Below are positions 23,164-35,500 of a stretch of DNA of 64,000 nucleotides, piece after piece. This stretch comes from Eucalyptus grandis (lineage: Eukaryota; Streptophyta; Magnoliopsida; Myrtales; Myrtaceae). Under the pieces are notes generated by a model, which had not been told where the DNA came from, searched no databases, and was given only the letters and a program-made list of their open reading frames with translations. How positions within the stretch are numbered: the first letter of the stretch is position 1; each line of letters begins with the position of its first letter. Made by a program: the position numbers and the translations under genes. The DNA lies in contig NC_052618.1 in the NCBI RefSeq assembly GCF_016545825.1, forward strand, positions 21,775,561 through 21,839,560, in the 5' to 3' direction.

Positions 23164-24985
23164 AGACCACTGAAGAGGCAAGAAATTTTGTAGCTGACGC
23201 ACTTCGGTAGGGAACGACACCCACAAAATTACTGAGAAAGTTCTGGACAGCTTCGAAGTAGAGGATAGTGTGTACATAATCAAGTCTCGTGCAAACAAAA
23301 TCGAGAGGGAAAATTGATCTGTTTCGAGTGATGTAGCTTTATTTTCATACTTCTAAGGAGCGAATGGAGCTTCGAACGGAAGTTGGCAATTACTCTTGGA
23401 GGTGGCGGACAGTTATTCATCTTGCTGCTGCGTTGGTTGGAAAAGGTCTTGGAGGTGATGATGCATCATGTTATGCTCGATCTTGAAGGGTCGTCCAGCA
23501 GTTTCATACATGTATATATTCATTCAATCATTAGGAACAAGATCTTATTATTCGCGCACCATGCCACCATATTGAACTTATTTTGCGCGTTTAAATTCGC
23601 TCTGACATGACTATTCATTACATTTCAAAGAGGAATGTGCTGCTTCAATGCATCATGATCCCTTTAAGCATCTTGATTTGCAGGGCAATTTCAGGATTGC
23701 AATCCTCCTCAGTACTGGAAAAAGGGGCGTGTGGTCATCGTTTCCTGAACCAATACGGTTCTGATCTCATCTATTTTTTCAATGGATCTTGTTAGAAAAT
23801 AGTAAGAAAATATTGCAATTTCAATTTCCCTGACATGGGCAATCAATCCTTTGAAAATTGAATGTTTTCTCATTTAGGCTCCATCCCTCTTGAATCACAT
23901 TTATCTTATTCGGTCGTTTATAGCTGTTATGCAATAACAGTAACGGATGAAAAGCAAGGAAAGTGATGAGAAGATCAAGCAATTTTTGCGGTCTAAGCCT
24001 ATGAAATGTGTCCTACTTGAAATTCTTGCAGGTGAAGCTATCAAAGGGAACGAAGCCTTTCAGCATACGATCATTGATGCATTTCTGCAAATCATGTTAT
24101 ACATGAAGTGTTCTCGAGTTCAAAAGAGTTATTTCATAACACATGTTCACCTACTTAAAAGTGGAGACGGATTAATCTCTTTAATAAAATTGTGCAGAAA
24201 ATAAATAGAAGTCATTTAGCATTAATAAGAAGTTCAGACAAGTGGTCCGATATAAATGAATGGAAAGTCAATTTGTTTTCCTAAGCGAAGGATGACATAA
24301 CCACAAATAAGTTCTGTTTAGTTACGTTGCCAAAAGACTCGTATGCATTCTTTCTTATTATTTTTTTATTGTTAGAATTGGATCACTTTTTTTATGGCAT
24401 GGATTTTATTACGCGACTTTTATGTGTCCTCTTCATATGAGTTTAAAGTTATAACAAGTGCATATTCATCAACTATGGCTCACTTTTTTCAGAAATTAAT
24501 GTTCCAAATAGTGAATACCACATATATTTTTAGAAAAAATGGTTGATATCACGAAAAACTTCAATAAATTTATTCCAAACTAATTCTTTTATTACAAAAA
24601 TTTCAAATTGATATATTTGTAATAAATTTACCCTTCATTAACAATTAAATTGAATTAAAATTACGAAAAATTACAAACTAGTACATTCGTAACAAATAAA
24701 TGATAAAACCCTAAATTGATATACTTATCGTCTAACTCGATAATTTAACAATAAAAATTAATGAAAATTAAATAAGGATAAATTTATCATAATTATATCA
24801 GTTTAAAATTGATAATCATTTTCCAAACAACCAAAAATAATTATCAATTCATTTTTAGCATTCGGCCAAAACCAGAAAAACAATTTTTGGAAAACCCTTT
24901 CCAGTTTCCAGTGATGTCAATTTTTCCGTAGGACAAGTAAGCGAGCTTGTCGAAGGACTGCTCGCGAGCAGCACAATTTTACTCC
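23164..24985. other. KEA3 3' UTR and intergenic stretch
   Basis: The first few hundred bases are presumably KEA3 3' UTR. A frame at 23947-24204 (Lys-rich start, about 85 codons) is not recognised and has no promoter or splice support. From 24.2 to 24.9 kb the DNA is strongly AT-rich with short repeated words such as aaatttatc; no gene is visible. Confidence 0.45.
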
Positions 24986-27207
24986 ATGAATCCCGTCATG
25001 AGGAGGGGAGTCAGGGCCTTGGCAGAGCAAGGCAGCCGCCTCTTCGACCAGAACTCGAGGATCGTCCAGCTGGGTCGGTCGGCCCGGGTCGAGGAAGCCG
25101 TCGACGTCTTCTCCAACATGACCCAGAAGAACACCGTGACGTACAACTCCATGATCTCCGTGTACGCCAAGAACGGCAGAATTCACGATGCCCGGAAGCT
25201 GTTCGACGGAATGCCGCACCGGAACTTGGTTTCTTGGAACACCATGATTGCCGGGTACCTGCATGATGGTCGGACCGAGGAGGCTTATGGGCTGTTCGAG
25301 AAAATGCGTAGAAGGAATCGTCACACGTGGGCTTTGGTCATAACGTGCTTGACACGGAGCGGGCAGCTCGAGAGAGCGAGGGAGGTGTTTGATGTGGTTC
25401 CTGATAAGGAAGATGTGGTTTTGTGGAATGCCATGATTGCAGGCTATGCGAAGAAGGGAAAATTCGATGAGGCTAGGCTGCTTTTTGATGAGATGCCGGT
25501 TAAGAATTTGGTTTCATGGAATTCGATGCTTGCAGGGTATACGAAGAATCAGGAAATGCGTTTGGCATTGCGATTTTTTGATGAGATGGTGGATAGGACA
25601 TCGTGTCGTGGAATTTAATGCTGGATGGATTTGTTCGGCTGGGTGACATGGACTCTGCTTGGGACTTCTTTAGAAGGATTCCAGACCCGAATGTTGTTTC
25701 TTGGGTGACTATTTTATGTGGGTTGATGCAAAATGGAAGGGTTCTGGAGGCCAGGAAACTCTTTGATGAGATGCCTAGTAGGAATACGGTTTCATGGAAT
25801 GCAATGATTGCAGGGTATGTTGATAACTGTCGAATGGATGAGGCCATGAGCCTATTTATGGAAATGCCAGACAGGGACTCTGTGTCATGGACTACTGTGA
25901 TTAATGGATATGTTCGCATTGGTAATCTTGACAAAGCAAGAAACCTTTTAGAAGAAATGCCCTTCAAGAATGTTGCAGCCCAAACGGCAATGATACGTGG
26001 ATATGTGGAAAGTCGGAGAATGGATGAGGCTACTCAACTATTCCATCAGATTGAAACCCGTGATGTTGTTTGTTGGAATAGCATGATTGCAGGATATGCT
26101 CAAGTTGGAAGGATGGATGAAGCCTTGGACCTGTTCAATCAAATGTCAATGAAAGATGCAGTGACTTGGAATACCATGATTACAGGTTATGCTCAGGCTA
26201 GACAAATGGATGATGCATTTGCAATGTTTAAGGAGATGAAAGAGAAAAACATAGTTTCATGGAATTCTTTGATAAAAGGTTTCCTTCAAAACAATTCATA
26301 TTTGGATGCTCTGAAGAGTTTCGTGTGTATGTGTAAGACCGCAATAAAACCTGATCATTCAACCTTTGCATGTGGACTCAGTGCTTGTGCCCATCTTGCT
26401 GCAGTACAGATGGGGAAGCAACTTCACCAACTTGTAATAAAAAGTGGTTATGTTGGAGATGTGTTTGTTTGCAATTCCTTGATCACCTTGTATTCTAAAT
26501 GTGGACATATGATGTTCGCTCAACTGGTATTTGAAACTATGGACAATCCTGATGTTATCTCTTGGAATTCCCTGATCACTGGATATGCTTGGAATGGTCA
26601 TGGAAATGAGGCTGTTGCACTTTTTGAACAGATGCTTCTGGAAGGGGTTACTCCCGATGAGGTGACCTTCGTTGGAGTTTTGTCTGCTTGCAGTCATGGT
26701 GGCCTGATTGATCAAGGAACAAAATACTTCAGAAAAATGACGGAAATGTTCGCCATCAAACCTCTAGCTGAACACTATTCTTGCATGGTGGATTTGTTCT
26801 CAAGAGCAGGAAAATGTGAAGAAGCATTTGAAATAGCTTGTGATACAAACACTAAAGAAAATGCTGGATTGTGGGGTGCACTACTCGGTGCTTGTCGGAA
26901 GCACCAGAATCTAAGAATTGCCAAATTAGCAGCTGAGAAGCTCTTAGAACTTGAATCCAATAAAACCTCAAACTATGTACTCACATCCAGCATTAACGCC
27001 GAGGTAGGCAATTGGGATGAAGCGGAGAAAGCAAGGATATCAATAATGGGGAGTGGAGCAGAAAAGCAAGCTGGCTGTAGCTGGATTGAATTGGGAAATC
27101 AGGTTTATATATTTGTATCCAATGATCAAGCGCTGCCCAAACCACAAGAGATCTACACAACATTGAACTCTTTAGCTGCAAAGAGTTTTGTCTCATGCAT
27201 GGCATAA
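24986..27207 (+). CDS. PLS/E-class pentatricopeptide repeat protein, single-base frameshift
   Basis: This is an intronless gene of about 740 codons if one frameshift is bridged. ATG is at 24986-24988 (the frame extends further 5' only through a TTG). More than a dozen PPR units show the SWNxMIxGY...G..DEAxxLFxxMPxR pattern, with alternating P, L and S lengths. An E-type end follows (LWGALLGACRKHQNL, then LLELESNKTSNYVL and GCSWIE) without a DYW deaminase domain. Such proteins bind organelle RNA in a sequence-specific way and often guide C-to-U editing with a partner deaminase; the target is unknown. The frame breaks at about 25597: gataggacatcgtg lacks one G relative to the expected Asp-Arg-Asp-Ile-Val. 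After the break the repeats resume perfectly to TAA at 27205-27207. Either a very recent pseudogene or a sequence error. Confidence 0.85.
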
Positions 27208-27839
27208 AAACCAGGTTCCATCTAATTTTCCAAAGCTCTAACATTTTAAAGAAAATGGATTATTGATCATTCTGTTGCTTATCATTATTGACGTCCCATG
27301 CTTGGCAAACTGTATAGTACTTCACTAAGATAAGTGTTCTCTCTCTTTCCTTTTTTGCCAGATTGTACATATGCGAGTTGACATCTGTTTTTCTGCTGTT
27401 GAGAAGCCTTCCATTTTGTGTAAATTCTTCAGAGGGGTTTATGGTGCAAATTTTCTTCACATGCTTCAAGAAGAAAAGATTTTGTTGTTCAATATATCTG
27501 AGGGGGCAATAGGAGTTGGATACAATTTTGGCTTGACACTTGTGGAGACTAAATTCTTAAATATTGGTTTCCTGACCTTTTTGACATCGCCAGAAACAAG
27601 GAGGGGCCATGGACTCTGATTCTGGGGAAAATCTGTCCCAAATCGTTATCCTTAAGATGGCCTGAGCTTTGTCTTATCTGTCATACTTCTAAGATGAGGT
27701 TTAAAGGGTGCAAGGAGACATTGTGCATTAGAAGACATGCATCCAAGCTTCTTACAGGATCTGAAGCATCGTTTTGCAGGTTGCTGTCTTGGGGACCTAG
27801 ATTGCAAATGACTGGCAGAGGAAGCTATTCAAGGTTCAG
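27208..27839. other. PPR 3' UTR and intergenic stretch
   Basis: The frame at 27371-27619 is not recognised. A few words near 27780-27840 could belong to the decayed start of the MORN gene that follows, but no clear exon is present. Confidence 0.35.
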
Positions 27840-29130
27840 GAAATTCATTTAAATAGGCTGAGCCATGGGGTTGGGGTGCAGAGTTGTGCTGATGTGAGCT
27901 GCTATGTTGGGAAATTCAAGTCTGGAGTCAAGCATGGACTTGGGTGTTCCTATTTCAGGTGAATATTTTTTTCTGCTCTTTGTTGTGAATGCTTTCTTGC
28001 CTCTGATTTGGCTGTGATCATGTTGATTTTTTTGTTGGGTTCAGTCTCTTTTGATTGTAGAGTTAGGACATTACAATTTGATTTCTATCTGCAAAGCTCT
28101 GCGCAACAGGTGCTATGCTTAATTTGCTGTTTGAGCGAAATGGATAGGTTCTTTTGTGATCAGGAAGTTGGTGATCATTTTTATCCTGTCATGTCCAAAT
28201 CTGGGGTTTTTACCCAATGGATTCAACCTTGAGATATATGTGTCCTCAATGATTTTGGATACGATTTCTCAAGATCATAGAGAGTGAACATTCATCATCA
28301 TGTGCTCTGGTTGATGATCTACACACAAATGCGCACACAAATGCTGGGAGTTCTGTTTATTTCTCAACTTAGAAGATCTGAGGACAATAGAGGCCATAAC
28401 CATTGGGCTAATTATTCAACGGTATCTTTTGCTCTGTTGAGTACTGGTTGTTTCTTGTGTCAATGATTTTTTGTTGTTATAGGAATGGAGACAAGTATGC
28501 TGGAGAATGTTTTGGCGTTGGTATTCATGAATTCAGTGTCTACCATTTTTCCAATGGCCACCGTCACGAGGTTCTTGGAATGATGGTTCAAAGCAAGGCT
28601 ATGGAATGGACACTTTACAAAATGGCGATTCAAATTGCGGTGAACAGGACTCTGGTTCCCTCAACAAGTCTTTACCCCCGCTAGCTGACACAGTTCTTCA
28701 AGCGAATTTAGGTACTTGAGCTTTCAGCCCTCATTTCTGTTCAACGCTGATTACTAGATTCATGTGAAATTTATGGTAGAATTGGCAGTTGGATATCTGA
28801 GCTGATAACTGATGAGTTTTGTTGAATCTTTTTTATCCTTTTTGGCAAGGGCCTTAAAGGGATCTTATCTCTTTTAGTATTGCCCTAAAGGGATCCTATA
28901 TCTTTTAGTATTCTGTTGCCTCATTCTATGTTTTGTTAATTCCCAATTTGCATTGATGTTTGACACACTTTCTTGCCTTCTAAACGCAGGCTGCAAGGAA
29001 GGGCAGCTGAAAATGCAATTCATCTTTGCTGAGTCAATGAAGGGGCTGGAGTAGAGCTGCAACTGCAGCTAGAATTGCTGATAGCTGTGCAGAACCAGAT
29101 GGAAAGCAAGTTTTGCGACATAGAATCTTG
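27840..29130 (+). pseudogene. MORN-repeat protein gene, decayed
   Basis: Three exon remnants match plant MORN-repeat proteins (membrane occupation and recognition nexus; a lipid-binding repeat also found in PIP5 kinases). Exon A, about 27840-27959, reads HGVGVQSCADVSCYVGKFK, then HGLGCSYFR. Exon B, from about 28484, reads NGDKYAGECFGVGIHEFS, then SNGHRHE. The match continues one frame over as GSWNDGSKQGYG, NGDSNCGE and LPPLADTVLQANL to about 28710. Exon C, from about 28990, keeps AARK, AAENAIHL and VQNQMESKFCDIE in different frames with an in-frame TGA. There is a one-base loss near 28571 (gag-ggt-tct read as gaggttct) and at least two more frame changes in exon C. The N-terminal part is missing. 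A true pseudogene. Confidence 0.8.
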
Positions 29131-30839
29131 ACCGGAGAGTGGCTTTAGGTTTTGGCTGAAAGTGTACATTTCACTAATCTTTATGGGCACAGAAGTTGTC
29201 GGCCTGGCGAGCACAAGCTCCTCGGGAGGTCGAGTTCTCCTTTTTCCTCATTGATTGCAGAATGTAACTTGTTACATGAGCGACGTGTATCGATGGAAAT
29301 GAGGAATGTTCTTTCTGAATATTGTTCCTGCTCTTCAAAGGATTGGATGATCTATTCTGGTGGGGCTTGATTCAGGGTCACTCCAGTGTCATGTTCTCTT
29401 GCAGTAATGAGATCATGGGCTTGATCCCAACTTGTCCCTTTGCACCATTATCTTCCATGGAAAGTCAAAGGACCTGGAAAATCTCATCTCCCACATTTGC
29501 TCCTTTGCTCAAACCTGCTCTCCCAGATTGCTGCTAATCAGTTATTTTCACAATGAAATTCCACAATACTGATAGAATAAAAGAAAAATACGAGATTTTG
29601 AATTGTCGCTGAATTTTTATATTTTGCATCGAAGTTCATATTATCTCTATTAGGAAAATTATTGAGCTCATGTGTTTGAGATTGCTTAAGGCAAAAGTGC
29701 TTTTTACTTTTCCGGTTAAATTTTGGAAATTCTGGATCATACATGTCAAACATAAAGTTTTTTCAGGTGTTTCCAATTAAAAAAAAAAAAAAAAAAAATC
29801 CGGTATTTAATGAAAAAAACAGTAAAAATCAATCTACACAAAAGGAAGAAGTAAAAGAGTGATGATCAGCGTCGTCGAGATTTTTGTGATTTTGGAGAAG
29901 GTATTTGTATGATATAGAACAACATTTCGAGTATAGAAATTGCAGCTTAAGCGCATAGTGTGTGAGTGAAATTAAACAAAGAAAAGGCAAAAAGAAAAAA
30001 GAAAAAAAAGAATTGCAAGCATATTGAAACAACAGTGAATGGAAGAGATTTAAACTCACGTTTAAAATGCAAAAGATCACAAAATTTATTTGATAATTTT
30101 CTTATTTTATTTTACTATATTCTGTCCATTTTTTTCCAATATGGAATCGCAATTTTTATTTTTGTTAGCAGGTATGTACTGATTAAAGTCTCTGGGTAAG
30201 ATCTACTATTGAACATTCCGCTCTATTTGCTTTTACTGATACAATAAGCAATATATATATTTATACATTTTTTTCAATATTCACGTGACTTTAAATTTTC
30301 TACATTCTCTGTTCGTTTTGCATGAAACAATTTTCAGGAAAACGATTCCGAATTTTCTGATGCTCCTTTCACGAAAAATGAATTGCTTGGGGAAAACAAT
30401 TTATATAAAGGGAAAAAGTGGAAAATATTTTTTCTTACGTGGTCTCTCTTATCTCACACCTCTATAAATCCTTATTTTTTTAATTCGATTTTTTTTCTGC
30501 TTTCCTCTCCTTATTTCTTGGCCAATCGTTGGCTGAACAGAAAAATAAAAAATAAAAATGTAATAATTGATTTTAAAAATAAAAAATAATTAAAAATACA
30601 TTTTAAAAATAAAATAAAGTGAAAAGGAGTGTACGGAAGAAAATATTTTTTTTACCAAACAATGGAAAATAATTATATTTTCCTAAAAATGGCTTCTTAG
30701 AAAATATTTTTCAGAAACGCCATATTTTTCCACGAAATGAAAGAATAAAAAACAAATTTAAAGATCTTAAAAGAAACAATTTGAAAGTAAAAATCAATCC
30801 CACAAGACTAATTGCAAAGTTTATTTATTTTCAAGCTAT
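29131..30839. other. Intergenic stretch, AT-rich, MITE-like
   Basis: No gene is supported. An A-run lies at about 29779-29800. The block 30290-30720, with tttcaggaaaacgattcc, gcttggggaaaac, accaaacaatggaaaat and atttttcagaaacgcc, resembles short inverted-end elements seen elsewhere in this window, but ends were not defined. Confidence 0.4.
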
Positions 30840-31665
30840 ATATTAATATAGGAAAAAAAGTTCTAAATCATTTCACAACGGTCAATGCAATCTTAAAACC
30901 TTTTAATTGTACTAGTTTGATCCTAAAATTTTCAATTTGCCGATTTAATTATGAATTTTTGATAATTTATCAATTTAATCCTAAACATTTTAACGATTTA
31001 CTAACTTAGTTCTTACGATCAATTTTGGCTTAAAATTGTTAATATGGTGATCTAGTCAATGTCGATTGTCCAAGCGCTAACATGAATATATTTTGTAATC
31101 ATTTGAAATCTTATGATGTTTTTTTCCTTTCCTTTGCTTTTTTAATCTTTTTTTATTTTTCTTTTTCCCTTTTTACCTCCATTTGGCTATCATTGGGCCT
31201 CATTGATGGCTGACGATTTGCCAGCCTCAAGTGACAGTCTAGGCTGGTGAGAGCCATCCTTGCTTGAGGTTGGAACCTCTACTAACCATCGAAAAGACAT
31301 AGGGAAAAAGAAAAGAAGAAAAGAAAAAAAAAAATAAAGAAAAAGAATTCATAAAATTTTAAAAATTACAAAAATTGTTTACATTAATGTTAACCATACC
31401 ATATAAGAAAATTGACATTGACTAAATTGTTATATCAACGATTTTTAGTCAAAATTGAGTAGAAAAACTATATTGACAAATTATTAAAATATTTAATACT
31501 ACATCGGCAAATCATAACAAAAAATTATGATTAAATCGATATAATTGAAAGGTTTAAAATTAAACTGATAAACTATTAAAAAATTTAGTATTAAATCGAC
31601 ACAATTAAATAGTTTATGATCGAATTGACAGCCATTCAATAGTTGCAAGAATTTGATAAAAAAAT
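30840..31665. repeat. Foldback-type repeat (imperfect inverted arms around a GC-richer core)
   Basis: The left part (about 30850-31200) carries words such as gatcctaaaattttcaatttg and taatcctaaacattttaa. The right part (about 31300-31665) carries their complements (attgacaaattattaaaat, aaactgataaactatt). The core, about 31190-31290, is ggcctcattgatggctgacgatttgccagcc-like. The same pattern recurs at 43.8, 59.8, 62.5 and 63.1 kb, so it is a dispersed family. Confidence 0.6.
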
Positions 31666-32270
31666 TTGATTGAAGACTTTTTTTTTTTTATATAATTTTC
31701 TGCACATATATGCGTACGTGCGTGCGTTATCTAATGCAATGACAAATCCGTTAAGCTAAAAATCCTTGGCATCTTACTCAAATTTTAAATCCTAGGATAC
31801 CTGTTTGTCGTCTAGCGTGAGGGAGGGAATATTCGGTCTAAATCATTCTCTCCACCGTTATTTAAATATTTATTTCCGGTGACATCACAATCGTCCTTTC
31901 TTTTCTTTATTTTTTTTAGAAAATATATTCAAAATTCTAAAATTTATCATGAAAATATAATTAAATTTTTTAAAAGATATAATTAAATTTTAAAATTTAT
32001 TATGAGAATGCAATCAAGTTCCAAAATTTTCAAAAATATAATCAAATTCTAACACTTTATAATAAAAATATAATCAAATCATAAAATTTTTTAAAAATAT
32101 TATTAATAAAAAAATTAATTAATTTGATAGATTTTAGAATTTAATTATACGTTTTGAAAATGAATAACTCGATTATATTCTCGTAATAAGTTTTATGGTT
32201 TAATTGTAGTTTTTAAAAATTTTAAGACTTAATTAACAAGTTTTCTTTTATCTTTTTTTTTAAATTATTT
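31666..32270. other. AT-rich intergenic stretch
   Basis: Contains repeats of the aaaatataatcaaattctaa type, related to the arm ends of the 54.4-55.7 kb foldback element. No gene is seen. Confidence 0.4.
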
Positions 32271-32300
32271 TTGTTTGCTTCTTGGTTGGTCCCTTCCTTC

Positions 32301-32432
32301 CTCCATCCTCCTCCTCCTCCTCCTCCGTCAACAACTACCATTCCACCATTGCGGGACGCCGGGAGCTCAAAAGCCGATGACTCCCACTCGCATCGCCGTC
32401 GAATTCTGAGCCGAGCTGAGGAGGAGCTCCCC

Positions 32433-32468
<36 letters not shown>

Positions 32469-32554
32469 ACGAGCAGCTTCTGAAGTCCGCCGCGAGCGAC
32501 GAACGATCTCGCTCGAGCCTGGAGATAGAGAGGGAGAGGGAGAGGGACGGAGAT
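32301..32554 (+). promoter_or_regulatory. 5' leader of the spinster-like gene with CTC and CCG triplet runs
   Basis: A tcctcctcctcc run (about 32303-32325), a CCG run of about eleven units (about 32434-32468) and a gagagggagaggg purine tract precede the ATG at 32555. The CCG run could form stable RNA structure in the leader. The exact transcription start is not visible. Confidence 0.5.
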
Positions 32555-35500
32555 ATGGCGGGGGTTTCAGTGTCGCGGGCTCCGGAGCATCCGTCGTGGT
32601 TCTCGCCGAAAATGTACTCCCGAACTCGATTCCCCGATCGCTCCTCCCTTCGTTTCCGTTGCTTTTCTCGTAGTTGTTTGTGCGAATTGCGGAAATCGGG
32701 AAGTTCGGATTGCGCGATCGCCGCGCGGTGCGTCGTTGCGGGGGAAAGTTAGTTCGGAATTGGAACCTTGCCGGCGAAGTTTTGGTTCTTTCGTCGGGAG
32801 AGCGTGGCCGGATTAGCCGTTAGCTTGAGAGGTTCGAGGTCTTCGCGAGCTGTTGGGGGAGGTGATGAGGATGGAGAATCGTCGTGCAGTGATGGTTTCT
32901 TCTTGCTATGTTCTTTGGTAAAAGCTGAGTTCGAATAGGCAGACGCCGTGGTGCGACTTCAGCTAGTCTGTTGAAAAGCTGCTGAATTCCGTTTGCGAAT
33001 ACAGCAGCTTAAAATAAAGAACTAGTAGTTTTTTTCTGTAATGACTCGCGCATCTAGTGCGCTCTGCTAAAAGAAGGATATATTTGAGATACAGAAGAAA
33101 GTGCGTCGTCCTCGGAGGATCCTATGATTTGGCAGGGCTTGCATGGCTGAAGATGTTTCATTTATAGAAGACATGTCATTTTCGAAACCTTGAATGGATT
33201 GCTTGAGTCTTAACTTTGAAGGCTTTTGAAAATATGATCTAAATGTAGAAAGAATGCAGATAGCAAAGATCTGGATAGCAAATTTGAAGACTATGACTAG
33301 GTGGAGGCAAAGCAAGTTATTTTAGCTGTTCCTAATTACGCATGTGATGCCCAGTCAAGGATAGGTGTAAGGAGGAAAACAATGGAAATGGAAGGAAAAT
33401 ATGTATTTGTTAAAGTGATTAACTTTATGTTTGTTAAAATAACTACTTTGCTAAACATCATCCTTTAATGAATTTGCAGATTGCTTACCATGTTTTGCAT
33501 AATCAACATGCTGACCTATGTTGACCGTGGAACTATAGCAAGCAACGGTGTAAATGGAAGCAGCGGAACGTGCACAGAAAGTGGTACTTGCACTGCCGGT
33601 AGTGGAATACAGTAAGGCTGTCAGAAGCTTTCGTTTCACATGAGTAGCCAAAAATATATTGGTCCTGATATAAGATGTCATTTCCTTCATTTAGTTGGAT
33701 CACCTCCAGCAGTTTCAGAGACTTGTTATCTTCCTTTCTCATTTTGTTTGACAGTTGTGTTTGGTACATATTCTCCAAATTTTCAGATGTCTTTTTCTGC
33801 TGGATTTAACCCAGTGAATGACCGCATGTAACACTCTGTATGTGCATGTGGAAAGATGTGCACAAGTATTCCCCTTTTTAACTTATATCATGGGTCCCCA
33901 GAGAACTATCTGCTATAATTCTGTTGACTCATCAAGCAGTATAAATTACACCTGTTGCTATGTGTGGTTTTTTTTTTTCTTTTCTTTTCTTTTTCTGTTT
34001 TTTGCATTGAGATTGCTCAAGTTCCTTTTCATATGCAGGGGTGACTTTGACTTAAGTAATTTTGAAGATGGAATTCTATCATCTGCATTCATGGTCGGAC
34101 TTCTCATTTCTTCTCCTGTATTTGCAACATTAGCAAAGAGGTAATAAACTTCTGCTATGATGTTGGTCATTGGGAAAGCATGAAAGTAGTTGGTTGAAGT
34201 AAAAATACATCATGTGGTAATCTGATGGAATTCTTAGATAAAAGAGCATCAATGATAAGGCAATACATCAGATAAATCACACAGCATAGAAAAAAGTTAA
34301 GGGAACTTTAAGGGGAAATTGGTAGCTCAAAATGTCTTTTCAGAAAAATATACACTAACATTGAAATTTGCCCAAGCTTTCCTCTCTTGTACGTCTTCAG
34401 CAATGCTTATTTTTTCAAATTACTATTTCTTGCTTTAGGCGAAGTGGTAGGTTGCCCTGTTAGAAATAGTAGCTCTTTAACATTCTAAAGTGTGTGCTGT
34501 AACTACATTTCGAGCAAAGCTTTTGATCTATTCCCTGGATGTGTAGTACAGTAAATTTAGCAGAGCATCCATAAGTTATTGAAATTCATTTTGAGATAAG
34601 TGAATTTGTCATGTAGGATTGATTTTCACAAAGAAAAAGGATTTTTGGGCCCTATGCTATGTCATAATCTTCCTTAATTTGAGTGAGCAATGAGACTCGT
34701 GTCTGTTCTTTTGCATTAATTTCATTGGCATAATCATTTGAACATGCAAGTTTTGAGTTGTCGTAATGATTCCATTTTCTCTGATCCATTCTTATGTACC
34801 TTCTCTTTTGCAGCATTAACCCATTTAGGCTCATTGGGTTTGGACTTTCAGTATGGACTCTTGCGGTGATTGCTTGCGGCTTCTCATTTAATTTTTGGTC
34901 TATTACAATCTGCCGCATGTAATGCTTTACATTTTCCCCTTGCTTTTATGATGTTGACCCTTTGGATTGTTTTGTAATAGCTCATGGCAGTGCTTGATTC
35001 TGTATGGTTATCTTTACTCGTGATCATGTTGTTGGTTAGGTTTGTTGGTGTTGGTGAAGCTTCATTTATCAGTCTTGCAGCCCCTTTCATTGATGACAAT
35101 GCCCCGGTTGCTCAGGTTTTGTCTCTAATATTTGTGCCACGCTATTTTCAAATGTCGCCAGTCTGTTAATTCAGTTGTGCGGCTAACATTAGAAGAGAAT
35201 TACTTCTTGTGAGTTCTAAGTCAGTTACCTGTCCGTGATGTCCCTTCTTGACCTTCATAAATGGATTTTTTTTTTTGTTTTTTTTTTTTTCCTCCCCACT
35301 TGTAATGGTGTTTATATTGGACCTATCAAATAATTTATAGAGTTCCTTACTTTTAAATAGTTTTACCTTTTTTATTTTTTTATTTTCCCACTTCATTCTA
35401 AGCTCTGGTTTATGCCTTGTGAGATCTCTGTCTAGCATATGAGCCTCCATATCGATATTGACATCTTAAGTGTGGAGAAATAGGTGTTAGCACTTTCATT

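Noticed and set aside
23947..24204. 85-codon frame downstream of KEA3
   Set aside because: No recognised family, no leader or promoter signal, AT-rich context; kept only as a note in the intergenic entry.
24947..24985. Upstream extension of the PPR frame by 13 codons
   Set aside because: It begins at TTG, not ATG; the first ATG is at 24986, and plant nuclear genes rarely use TTG.
33818..34020. 5' extension of the exon at 34039 as part of a longer open frame
   Set aside because: It is intronic, with a T-rich tract and acceptor atatgcag; joining 33611 to 34039 keeps the conserved reading frame.
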